Shown piece after piece: positions 24,970 to 37,190 of a stretch of 64,000 nt of DNA (the first letter of the stretch is position 1; every line of letters starts with the position of its first letter). Under the pieces are notes generated by a model. The model was not told the DNA's origin. It was given only the letters and a program-made list of their open reading frames with translations, and searched no databases. The translations under genes and the position numbers were made by a program. This DNA is from Hippophae tibetana (taxonomy: Eukaryota; Streptophyta; Magnoliopsida; Rosales; Elaeagnaceae): contig CM072801.1 in NCBI GenBank assembly GCA_037013495.1, positions 105,965,816 through 106,029,815 of the forward strand, given 5' to 3'.

Positions 24970-27900
24970 GAGCAAAGATAGGTTGATCACCGAAAACAAA
25001 GAGCAGGAAAATGATACAGTGAATTAAAAGAAAAGTACGAAATGAAATTAAAATAAGAAAATAATGACAACAAAATCTAAAGAAAACAAAAGACTTGTAG
25101 AAATATTTGTTTCTTTAATTGTGATTTGGACCAAAAGAATGCAAAAAACAATAAAATAGAAACCTTTTGATAAATCTAATATATTAAGATAGATATTCTA
25201 TTTTGGGACACCAAGGCTTCGATACCAAATGATACGGATCTTTTATGCGGACCATTTTGGAAACCATGCACTCAAAGCAATGAGAAAGATTGAATTGCTA
25301 AGTACATGGTTAATATAATCAAATTTGAACAATTAAGAATACGATTAGAAAACCACGCAAAAATGTGAGACCAAACTATTACACTTCGAAAGTAGTGTAA
25401 GCGACGGTATTTGGGTTCTAAAAAGTGGACAATTGAACTATTTTTTACTTTATGTTTTTGGCAATTGAAATGAGTTCAGATTTGATATTTTATAATAATT
25501 GTTTTGATGTATGACTTAAAAGTTATAACACTTTAAGGTTGGAACCTCAATAAATAATTTCTTTTTTTTTAATTTCGAACTCTAGAAATTTTGTTGTTTT
25601 TTATTCAGGATCAAAGATTGGTTGAACGCAGAAAACAAAGAACAGGAAAATGATACAGTGAATTAAAAGAAAAGTACGAAACGAAATGAAAATAAGAAAA
25701 TTATGACAACAAAATCAAAAGAAAACAACAGACTTGTAGAAATATTTGTTTCTTTAATTGTGATTGGGACCAAAAGAATGCAAAAACAATAAAATGGAAA
25801 CCTTTAGTAAATCTAATATATTAAGATAGATATTCTATTTTGGGCAACCAAGGCTTCGATACAAAATGATACGGATCTTTTATGCGGACCATTTTGGAAA
25901 CCATGCACTCAAAGGAATGAGAAAGATTGAATTGCTAAGAACATGGTTAATATAATCAAATTTGAACAATTAAGAACACGATTATAAAACCACGCAAAAA
26001 TGTGACACCAAACTATTACACTTCGGAAAGTAGTGTAAGCGATGGTATTTGGGTTCTAAAAAGTGGACAACTGAACTATTTTTGACTTTATGTTTTTGCA
26101 AATTGAAATGAGTTTAGATTTGATATTTTATAATAGTCGTTTTGATGTATGACTTAAAAGTTATAACAGTTTAAAGTTGGAACCTCAAAAAATAATTTCT
26201 TTTTTTTAAATTACGAACTCCAGAAATTTGTTGTTTTTTATTCAGGATCAAAGATTGGTTGAACGCCGAAAACAAAGAACAGGAAAATGATACAGTGAAT
26301 TAAAAGAAACGTACCAAATGAAATGCAAATAAGAAAACCATGACAACAAAATCAAAAGAAAACAACAGACTTGTACAAATATTTGTTTCTTTAATTGTAA
26401 TTTGGACCAAAAGAATGCAAAAAACAATAAAATGGAAACCTTTAGTAAATCTAATATATTAAGATAGATATTCTATTTTGGGTAACCAAGGCTTCGATAC
26501 CAAATGATACCGATCTTTTATGCGGACCATTTTGGAAACCATGCACTCAAAGAAATGAGAAAGATTGAATTGCTAAGTACATGGTTAATATAAACAAATT
26601 TGAACAATTAAGAACACGATTAGAAAACCACGCAAAAATGTGAGACCAAACTATTAGAGTCGAAAAGTAGTGTAAGCGATGGAATTTGGGTTCTAAAAAG
26701 TGGGCAACTGAACTATTTTTTACTTTATGTTTTTGCAAATTGTAATAATTTTAGATTTGATATTTTATAATAGTCGTTTTGATGTATGACTTAAAAGTTA
26801 TTACAGTTTAAAGTTGGAACCTCAATACATAATTTCTTTTTTTTAAATTACGAACTCTAGAAATTTTTTTGTTTTTTTATTCAAGATCAAAGATTGGTTG
26901 AACACCGAAAACAAAGAACATGAAAATGATACAGCGAATTAAAAGAAAAGTATGAAATGAAATGCAAATAACAAAATTATGACAACAAAATTATGACAAC
27001 AAAATTAAAAGAAAACAAAAGACTTGTAGAAATATTTGTTTCTTTAATTGTGATTTGGACCAAAATAATGCAAAAAACAATAAAATGGAAACGTTTAGTA
27101 AATCGAAAATTCAAAAAATAGATATATTAAGAGAGATATACTATTTTGGACAACTAAGGCTACGATACCAAATGATACGGATCTTTTATGCCGAGCATTT
27201 TGGAAACCATGATCTCAAAGGAATGAGAAAGATTGAATTGCTAAGAACATGGTTAATATAACCAAATTTGAACAATTAAGAACACGATTAGAAAACCACG
27301 CAAAAATGTGAGACCAAACTATTACACTTCGAAAGTAGTGTAAGCGACGGTATTTGGGTTCTAAAAAGTGGACAATTGAACTATTTTTTACTTTATGTTT
27401 TTGGCAATTGAAATGAGTTCAGATTTGATATTTTATAATAGTCGTTTTGATGTATGACTTAAAAGTTATAACACTTTAAGGTTGGAACCTCAATAAATAA
27501 TTTCTTTTTTTTTTATTTCGAACTCTAGAAATTTTGTTGTTTTTTATTCAGGATCAAAGATTGGTTGAACGCAGAAAACAAAGAACAGGAAAATGATACA
27601 GTGAATTAAAAGAAAAGTACGAAACGAAATGAAAATAAGAAAATTATGACAACAAAATCAAAAGAAAACAACAGACTTGTAGAAATATTTGTTTCTTTAA
27701 TTGTGATTGGGACCAAAAGAATGCAAAAACAATAAAATGGAAACCTTTAGTAAATCTAATATATTAAGATAGATATTCTATTTTGGGCAACCAAGGCTTC
27801 GATACAAAATGATACGGATCTTTTATGCGGACCATTTTGGAAACCATGCACTCAAAGGAATGAGAAAGATTTAATTGCTAAGAAAATGGTTAATATAATC

Positions 27901-28190
27901 AAATTTGAACAATTAAGAACACGATTAGAAAACCACGCAAAAATGTGAGACCAAACTATTACACTTCGGAAAGTAGTGTAAGCGACGGTATTTGGATTTT
28001 AAAAAGTGGACAACTGAACTATTTTTGACATTATGTTTTTGCAAATTGAAATGAGTTTAGATATTATATTTTATAATAGTCGTTTTGATGTATAACTTAA
28101 AAGTTATAACAGTTTAAGGTTGGAACCTCAATAAATAATTTCTTTTTTTTTAATTATGAACTCTAGAAATTTTGTTGTTTTTTTTTTGAG
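24970..28190. repeat. Five-monomer duplication, copy 1 (~3,220-base period)
   Basis: Monomers at 24970 (A type), 25609 (B-type head, tail like 15362 with ATTATAAAACCACG and GTGACACC), 26246 (has GAAACGTACC and TGTACAAATA), 26885 (long class, 667 bases) and 27552 (B type). Starts 24970, 25609, 26246 and 26885 reappear at 28191, 28828, 29466 and 30105, at spacings of 3,219-3,221. The tail of 26885 switches to A type between about 27285 and 27325 (CACTTCGAAAGTAG, TTTGGCAATTG). This is why the fifth monomer has no counterpart in the second copy. Confidence 0.88.
26973..27000. repeat. 14-base tandem duplication inside a long-class monomer
   Basis: AAAATTATGACAAC occurs twice in direct succession (26973-26986 and 26987-27000), followed by AAAATTAAAAG. 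Elsewhere the motif is single. It accounts for the 667-base length of this monomer against 654 for its relative at 16001. Confidence 0.95.
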
Positions 28191-30772
28191 GAGCAAAGAT
28201 AGGTTGATAACCGAAAACAAAGAGCAGGAAAATGATACAGTGAATTAAAAGAAAAGTACGAAATGAAATTAAAATAAGAAAATAATGACAACAAAATCTA
28301 AAGAAAACAAAAGACTTGTAGAAATATTTGTTTCTTTAATTGTGATTTGGACCAAAAGAATGCAAAAAACAATAAAATAGAAACCTTTAATAAATCTAAT
28401 ATATTAAGATAGATATTCTATTTTGGGACACCAAGGCTTCGATACCAAATGATACGGATCTTTTATGCGGACCATTTTGGAAACCATGCACTCAAAGCAA
28501 TGAGAAAGATTGAATTGCTAAGTACATGGTTAATATAATCAAATTTGAACAATTAAGAATACGATTAGAAAACCACGCAAAAATGTGAGACCAAACTATT
28601 ACACTTCGAAAGTAGTGTAAGCGACGGTATTTGGGTTCTAAAAAGTGGACAATTGAACTATTTTTTACTTTATGTTTTTGGCAATTGAAATGAGTTCAGA
28701 TTTGATATTTTATAATAGTCGTTTTGATGTATGACTTAAAAGTTTAACACTTTAAGGTTGGAACCTCAATAAATAATTTCTTTTTTTTTAATTTCGAACT
28801 CTAGAAATTTTGTTGTTTTTTATTCAGGATCAAAGATTGGTTGAACGCAGAAAACAAAGAACAGGAAAATGATATAGTGAATTAAAAGAAAAGTACGAAA
28901 CGAAATGAAAATAAGAAAATTATGACAACAAAATCAAAAGAAAACAACAGACTTGTAGAAATATTTGTTTCTTTAATTGTGATTGGGACCAAAAGAATGC
29001 AAAAAACAATAAAATGGAAACCTTTAGTAAATCTAATATATTAAGATAGATATTCTATTTTGGGCAACCAAGGCTTCGATACAAAATGATACGGATCTTT
29101 TATGCGGACCATTTTGGAAACCATGCACTCAAAGGAATGAGAAAGATTGAATTGCTAAGAACATGGTTAATATAATCAAATTTGAACAATTAAGAACACG
29201 ATTATAAAACCACGCAAAAATGTGACACCAAACTATTACACTTCGGAAAGTAGTGTAAGCGATGGTATTTGGGTTCTAAAAAGTGGACAACTGAACTATT
29301 TTTGACTTTATGTTTTTGCAAATTGAAATGAGTTTAGATTTGATATTTTATAATAGTCGTTTTGATGTATGACTTAAAAGTTATAACAGTTTAAAGTTGG
29401 AACCTCAAAAAATAATTTCTTTTTTTTAAATTACGAACTCCAGAAATTTGTTGTTTTTTATTCAGGATCAAAGATTGGTTGAACGCCGAAAACAAAGAAC
29501 AGGAAAATGATACAGTGAATTAAAAGAAACGTACCAAATGAAATGCAAATAAGAAAACCATGACAACAAAATCAAAAGAAAACAACAGACTTGTACAAAT
29601 ATTTGTTTCTTTAATTGTAATTTGGACCAAAAGAATGCAAAAAACAATAAAATGGAAACCTTTAGTAAATCTAATATATTAAGATAGATATTCTATTTTG
29701 GGCAACCAAGGCTTCGATACCAAATGATACCGATCTTTTATGCGGACCATTTTGGAAACCATGCACTCAAAGAAATGAGAAAGATTGAATTGCTAAGTAC
29801 ATGGTTAATATAAACAAATTTGAACAATTAAGAACACGATTAGAAAACCACGCAAAAATGTGAGACCAAACTATTAGAGTCGAAAAGTAGTGTAAGCGAT
29901 GGAATTTGGGTTCTAAAAAGTGGGCAACTGAACTATTTTTTACTTTATGTTTTTGCAAATTGTAATAATTTTAGATTTGATATTTTATAATAGTCGTTTT
30001 GATGTATGACTTAAAAGTTATTACAGTTTAAAGTTGGAACCTCAATACATAATTTCTTTTTTTTAAATTACGAACTCTAGAAATTTTTTTGTTTTTTTAT
30101 TCAAGATCAAAGATTGGTTGAACACCGAAAACAAAGAACATGAAAATGATACAGCGAATTAAAAGAAAAGTATGAAATGAAATGCAAATAACAAAATTAT
30201 GACAACAAAATTATGACAACAAAATTAAAAGAAAACAAAAGACTTGTAGAAATATTTGTTTCTTTAATTGTGATTTGGACCAAAATAATGCAAAAAACAA
30301 TAAAATGGAAACGTTTAGTAAATCGAAAATTCAAAAAATAGATATATTAAGAGAGATATACTATTTTGGACAACTAAGGCTACGATACCAAATGATACGG
30401 ATCTTTTATGCCGAGCATTTTGGAAACCATGATCTCAAAGGAATGAGAAAGATTGAATTGCTAAGAACATGGTTAATATAACCAAATTTGAACAATTAAG
30501 AACACGATTAGAAAACCACGCAAAAATGTGAGACCAAACTATTAGAGTTGGAAAGTAGTGTAAGCGATGGAATTTGGGTTCTAAAAAGTGGACAACTGAA
30601 CTATTTTTTACTTTATGTGTTTGCAAATTGAAATGAGTTTAGATTTGATATTTTATAATAGTCGTTTTGATGTATGACTTAAAAGTTATAACAGTTTAAA
30701 GTTGGAACCTCGATAAATAATTTCTTTTTTTTTAAATTACGAACTACAGAAATTTTGTTGTTTTTTTTTGCG
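28191..30772. repeat. Five-monomer duplication, copy 2, first four members
   Basis: Monomers at 28191 (637), 28828 (638), 29466 (639) and 30105 (668). They are near-identical to 24970-27300. In the last one the tail stays in the form seen at 16001 (ATTAGAGTTGG, CTCGATAAATAATT), so this copy keeps the original tail and the 26885 copy is the recombinant. A private change is AGTTTAACAC, one or two bases shorter, near 28741. Confidence 0.87.
30193..30220. repeat. 14-base tandem duplication, second occurrence
   Basis: The same AAAATTATGACAAC doublet lies exactly 3,220 bases downstream of the first. This shows that the slippage event came before the 3.2-kb duplication. Confidence 0.95.
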
Positions 30773-33700
30773 CAGCAAAGATAGGTTGATCACAGAAAAC
30801 AAAGAATAGGAAAATGATACAGTGAATTAAAAGAAAAGTACGAAATGAAATTAAAATAAGAAAATAATGACAACAAAATCTAAAGAAAACAAAAGATTTG
30901 TAGAAATATTTGTTTCTTTAATTGTGATTTGGACCAAGAGAATGCAAAAAACAATAAAATAGAAACCTTTAGTTAATCTAATATATTAAGATAGATATTC
31001 TATTTTGGGCAACCAAGGCTTCGATACCAAATGATACAGATCTTTTATGCGGACCATTTTGGAAACCATGCACTCAAAGGAATGAGAAAGATTGAATTGC
31101 TAAGTACATGGTTAATATAATCAAATTTGAACAATTAATAACACGATTAGAAAACCACGCAAAAATGTGAGACCAAACTATTACAGTCAGAAAGTAGTGT
31201 AAGCGATGGAATTTGGGTTCTAAAAAGTGGACAACTGAACTATTTTTTACTTTATGTTTTTGCAAATTGAAATGAGTTTAGATTTGATATTTTATAATAA
31301 TCCTTTTTATGTATGACTTAAAAGTTATAACAGTTTATAGTTGGAACCTCAATACATAATTTCTTTTTTTAAATTAAAAACTCCAGAAATTTTTTTGTTT
31401 TTTATTCTGGATTAAAGATTGGTTGAACGCCGAAAACAAAGAACAGGAAAATGATATAGTGAATTAAAAGAAAAGTACGAAATGAAATGCAAATAAGAAA
31501 ATTATGACAACAAAATCAAAAGAAAACAAAAGACTTGTAGAAATATTTGTTTCTTTAATTGTTATTTGGACAAAAAGAATGCAAAAAATAATAAAATGGA
31601 AAACTTTATCAAATCGAAACTCAAAAAATAGATATATTAAGATAGATATTCTATTTTCGGTAACCAAGGCTTCGATACCAAATGATACTGATCTTTTATG
31701 CGGACCATTTTGGGAACCATGAACTCAAAGGAATGAGAAAGATTGAATTGCTAAGAACATGGTTAATATAATCACATTTGAACAATTAAGAACACGATTA
31801 GAAAACCACGCAAAAATGTGAGACCAAACTATTAGAGTCGGAAAGTAGTGTAAGCGATGGAATTTGGGTTCTAAAAAGTGGACAAATGAACTATTTTTTA
31901 CTTTATGTTTTTGCAAATTGAAATGAGTTTAGATTTGATATTTTATAATAGTCGTTTTGATGTATGACTTAAAAGTTTTAACAGTTTAAAGTTGAAACCT
32001 CAATAAATAATTTCTTTTTTTAAAATTACGAACTCCAGAAATTTTGTTGTTGTTTTATTCAGGAGCAAAGATAGGTTGAACATCGAAAACAAAGAACATG
32101 AAAATGATACAATGAATGAAAAGAAAAGTACGAAATGAAATGCAAATAAGAAAATAATGACAAAAAAATCTAAAGAAAACAAAGGACTTGTAGAAATATT
32201 TGTTTCTTTAATTATGATTTGGACGAAAAGAATGAAAAAAACAATAAATGGAAAACTTTATCAAATCGAAAATTCAAAAAATAGATATATTAAGATAGAT
32301 ATTCTATTTTGGGCAACCAAGGCTTTGATACCTAATGATACGGATCTTTTATGCGGACCATTTTGGAAACCATGACCTCAAAGGAATGAGAAAGATTGAA
32401 TTGCTAAGAACATGGTTAATATAATCAAATTTGAACAATTAAGAACCTGATTACAAAACCACGCAAAAATGTGAGACCAAACTATTACACTTCAGAAAGT
32501 AGTGTAAGCGATGGAATTTGGGTTCTAAAAGTGGACAACTGAACTATTTTTTACTTTATGTTTTTGCATATTGAAATGAGTTTAGATTTGATATTTTATA
32601 ATAGTCGTTTTGATGTATGACTTAAATGTTATAACAGTTTAAGGTTGGAACCTCAATGAATAATTACTTTTTTTTAAATTACGGACTCCAGAAATTTTGT
32701 TGTTTTTTATTTAGGAGCAAAGATAGGTTGAACCCCGAAAACAAAGAACATGTAAATGATACAGTGAATTAAAAGAAAATTACGAAATGAAATGCAAATA
32801 AGAAAATAATGACAACAAAATCTAAAGAAAACAAAGGACTTGTTGAAATATTTGTTTCTTTAATTATGATTTGAACCAAAAGAATGCAAAAAACAATAAA
32901 ATGGAAACCTTTAGTAAATCTAATATATTAAGATAGATATTCTATTTTGGGCAGCTAAGGCTTCGATACCAAATGATACGGATCTTTTATGCGGACCATT
33001 TTGGAAACCATGCACTCAAAGGAATGAGAAAGATTGAAATTGTAAGAACATGGTTAATATAATCAAATTTGAACAATTAAGAACACGATTAGAAAACCAC
33101 GCAAAAATGTGAGACCAAACTATTACACTTCGGAAAGTAGTGTAAGCGACGGTATTTGGGTTCTAAAAAGTGGACAACTGAACTATTTTTTACTTTATGT
33201 GTTTGCAAATTGAAATGAGTTTAGATTTGATATTTTATAATAGTCGTTTTGATGTATGACTTAAAAGTTATAACAGTTTATAGTTGGAACCTCAATACAC
33301 AATTTGTTTTTTTAAATTAAGAACTCCAAAAATTTTGTTGTTTTTTTTTTCAGGATCAAAGATTCGTTGAACGCCGAAAACAAATAACAGGAAAATGATA
33401 CAGTGAATTGAAAGAAAAGTACGAAATGAAATGCAAATAAGAAAATTAGGACAACAAAATCAAAAGAAAACAACAGACTTGTAGAAATATTTGTTTCTTT
33501 AATTTTGATTTGGACCAAAAGAATGCAGAAAACAATACAATGGAAACCTTTAGTAAATGTAATATATTAAGATAGATGTTCTATTTTGGGCAACCAAGGC
33601 TTCGATACCAAATGATACGGATCTTTTATGCGGACCATTTTGGAAACCATGCACTCAAAGGAATGAGAAAGATTGAAATTGTAAGAACATGGTTAATATA

Positions 33701-35265
33701 ATCAAATTTGAACAATTAAGAACACGATTAGAAAACCACGCAAAAATGTGAGACCAAACTATTACACTTCGGAAAGTAGTGTAAGCGATGGTATTTGGGT
33801 TCTAAAAAGTGGACAACTGAACTATTTTTTACTTTATGTTTTTACAAATTGAAATAAGTTTAGATTTGATATTTTATAATAGTCGTTTTGATGTATAACT
33901 TAAAAGTTATAACAGTTTAAAGTTGGAACCTCAATGAATAATTTCTTTTTTTTCAAATTACGAACTCCAGAAATTTTGTTGTTTTTTATTGAGGAGCAAA
34001 GATAGGTTGAACACCGAAAACAAAGAACATGGAAATGATACAGTGAATTAAAAGAAAAGTACGAAATGAAATGCAAATAAGAAAATAATGACAACAAAAT
34101 CTAAAGAAAACAAAGGACTTGTTGAAATATTTGTTTCTTTAATTTTGATTTGAACCAAAAGAATGCAAAAAACAATAAAATGGAAACCTTTAGTAAATCT
34201 AATATATTAAGATAGATATTCTATTTTGGGCAGCTAAGGCTTCGATACCAAATGATACGGATCTTTTATGCGGACCATTTTGGAAACCATGCACTAAAAG
34301 GAATGAGAAAGATTGAATTGCTAAGTACATGGTTAATATAATCAAATTTGAACAATTAAGAACACGATTAGAAAACCACGCAAAAATGTGAGACGAAACT
34401 ATTAGAGTGGGAAAGTAGTGTAAGCGATGGAATTTGGGTTCTAAAAAGTGGACAACAGAACTATTTTTTACTTTATGTTTTTGCAAATTGAAATGAGTTT
34501 AGATTTGATATTTTATAATAGTCATTTTGATGTATGACTTAAAAGTTATAATAGTTTAAAGTTGGAACCTCAATACATAATTTCTCTTTTTAAATTACGA
34601 ACGCCAGAAATTTTGTTGTTTTTTTATTCAAGATCAAATATTGGTTGAACGCCGAAAACAAAGAACAGGAAAATGATACAGTCAATTAAAAGAAAAGTAC
34701 GAAATGAAATGCAAATAAGAAAATTATGAAAACAAAATCAAAAGAAAACAAAAGACTTGTAGAAATATTTGTTTCTTTAATTGTGATTTGGACCAAAAGA
34801 ATGCAAAAAAAAAATGGAAACCTTTAGTAAATCTAATATATTAAGATAGATATTATATTTTGGGCAACCAAGGCTTCGATACCAAATGATACGGATCTTT
34901 TATGTCGACCATTTTGGAAACCATGAACTCAAAGGAATGAGAAAGATTGAATTGCTAAGAACATGGTTAATATAATCAAATTTGAACAATTAACAACACG
35001 ATTAGAAAACCACGCAAAAATGTGAGACCAAACTATTAGAGTCGGAAAGTAGTGTAAGCGATGGAATTTGGGTTATAAAAAGTGGACAACTGAACTATTT
35101 TTTACTTTATGTGTTTGCAAATTGAAATGAGTTTAGATTTGATATTTTATAATAGTCGTTTTGATGTATGACTTAAAAGTTATAACAGTTTATAGTTGGA
35201 ACCTCAATACACAATTTGTTTTTTTAAATTAAGAACTCCAAAAATTTTGTTGTTTTTTTATTCAG
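30773..35265. repeat. Transition zone of mostly unmatched monomers
   Basis: Monomers at 30773 (637), 31410 (653), 32063 (652), 32715 (639), 33354 (640), 33994 (638) and 34632 (634). 30773 has an M A-like body but an odd head (GCGCAGCAAAG). 31410 and 32063 are long class, and 32063 is already S-like (AAAGGACTTG, TTTAATTATGATTTGGACG, ATTACAAAACC). 33354 resembles 35266 (both have GATTCGTTGAACG, 1,912 bases apart). 33994 resembles 39111 (both have TTTGATTTGAACC and GGGCAGCTAAGG). 34632 has the AAAAAAAAAATGG deletion form. Private changes are denser here than in the HOR blocks on either side, which is what the edge of an expanding block looks like. Confidence 0.8.
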
Positions 35266-37190
35266 GATCAAAGATTCGTTGAACGCCGAAAACAAAGAAC
35301 AGGAAAATGATACAGTGAATTGAAAGAAAAGTACGAAATGAAATGCAAATAAGAAAATTAGGCCAACAAAATCAAAAGAAAACAACAGACTTGTAGAAAT
35401 ATTTGTTTCTTTAATTGTGATTTGGACCAAAAGAATGCAAAAAACAATACAATGGAAACCTTTAGTAAATGTAATATATTAAGATAGATGTTCTATTTTG
35501 GGCAACCAAGGCTTCGATACCAAATGATACGGATCTTTTATGCGGACCATTTTGGAAACCATGCACTCAAAGGAATGAGAAAGATTGAAATTGTAAGAAC
35601 ATGGTTAATATAATCAAATTTGAACAATTAAGAACACGATTAGAAATCCACGCAAAAATGTGAGACCAAACTATTACACTTCGGAAAGTAGTGTAAGCGA
35701 TGGTATTTGGGTTCTAAAAAGTGGACAACTGAACTATTTTTTACTTTATGTTTTTAAAAATTGAAATAAGTTTAGATTTGATATTTTATAATAGTCGTTT
35801 TGATGTATAACTTAAAAGTTATAATAGTTTAAAGTTGGAACCTCAATAAATAATTTCTTTTTTTTCAAATTACGAACTCTAGAAATTTTGTTGTTTTTTA
35901 TTGAGGAGAAAAGATAGGTTGAACACCGAAAACAAAGAACATGAAAATGATATAGTGAATTAAAAGAAAAGTACGAAATGAAATGAAAATAAGAAAATAA
36001 TGACAACAAAATCTAAAGAAAACAAAGGACTTGTAGAAATATTTGTTTCTTTAATTATGATTTGGACGAAAAGAATGAAAAAATCAATAAATGGAAAACT
36101 TTATCAAATCGAAAATTCAAAAAATAGATATATTAAGATAGATATTCTATTTTGGGCAACCAAGGCTTCGATACCTAAATAACGGATCTTTTATGCGGAC
36201 CATTTTGGAAACCATGAACTCAAAGGAATGAGAAAGATTGAATTGCTAAGAACATGGTTAATATAATCAAATTTGAACAATTAAGAACCTGATTACAAAA
36301 CCACGCAAAAATGTGAGACCAAACTATTACACTTCAGAAAGTAGTGTAAGCGATGGAATTTGGGTTCTAAAAGTGGACAACTGAACTATTTTTTACTTTA
36401 TGTTTTTGCATATTGAAATGAGTTTAGATTTGATATTTTATAATAGTCATTTTGATGTATGACTTAAATGTTATAACAGTTTAAGGTTGGAACCTCAATG
36501 AATAATTACTTTTTTTTAAATTACGAACTCCAGAAATTTTGTTGTTTTTTATTCAGGAGCAAAGATAGGTTGAACACCGAAAACAAAGAACATGGAAATG
36601 ATACAGTCAATTAAAAGAAAAGTACGAAATGAAATGCAAATAAGAAAATAATGACAACAAAATCTAAAGAAAACAAAGGACTTGTTGAAATATTTGTTTC
36701 TTTAATTGTGATTTGGACCAAAAGAATGCAAAAAAAAAATGGAAACCTTTAGTAAATCTAATATATTAAGATAGATATTATATTTTGGGCAACCAAGGCT
36801 TCGATACCAAATGATACGGATCTTTTATGTCGACCATTTTGGAAACCATGAACTCAAAGGAATGAGAAAGATTGAATTGCTAAGAACATGGTTAATATAA
36901 TAAAATTTGAACAATTAATAACACGATTAGAAAACCACACAAAAATGTGAGACAAACTATTAGACTTCAGAAAGTAGTGTAAGCGATGAAATTTGGGTTC
37001 TAAAAAGTGGACAACTGAACTATTTTTTACTTTATGTTTTTGCAAATTGAAATGAGTTTAGATTTGATATTTTATAATAGTTGTTTTGGTGTATGACTTA
37101 AAAGTTATAACAGTTTAAAGTTGGAACCTCAATAAATAATTTGTTTTTTTTAAATTACGAACTCCAGAAATTTTGTTGTTTTATTTTCAG
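35266..37190. repeat. R-S-T trimer HOR, copy 1 (~1,925 bases)
   Basis: Monomers at 35266 (640, R-like), 35906 (651, S) and 36557 (634, T). S has AAAGGACTTG, AAAAAATCAATAAATGG, CGAAAATTCAAAAAATAG, ATACCTAAATAACGG and GAACCTGATTACAAAACC. T has CATGGAAATG, GTTGAAATATTTG, AAAAAAAAATGG, ATATTATATTTTGGG, TGTCGACCATTTTGG, TAATAAAATTTG and ATTAGACTTCAG. The R member here lacks the AACGCCAAAAAAAAG head of the later R monomers. Confidence 0.88.

Noticed and set aside
36000..36182. 60-codon plus-strand frame repeated in each S monomer (37920, 42427, 47592, 50825, 54058, 57297, 60537)
   Set aside because: Its identity between copies equals that of the surrounding non-coding satellite, so HOR homogenisation explains it fully. 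The frame is short and low in complexity (Lys/Ile rich).
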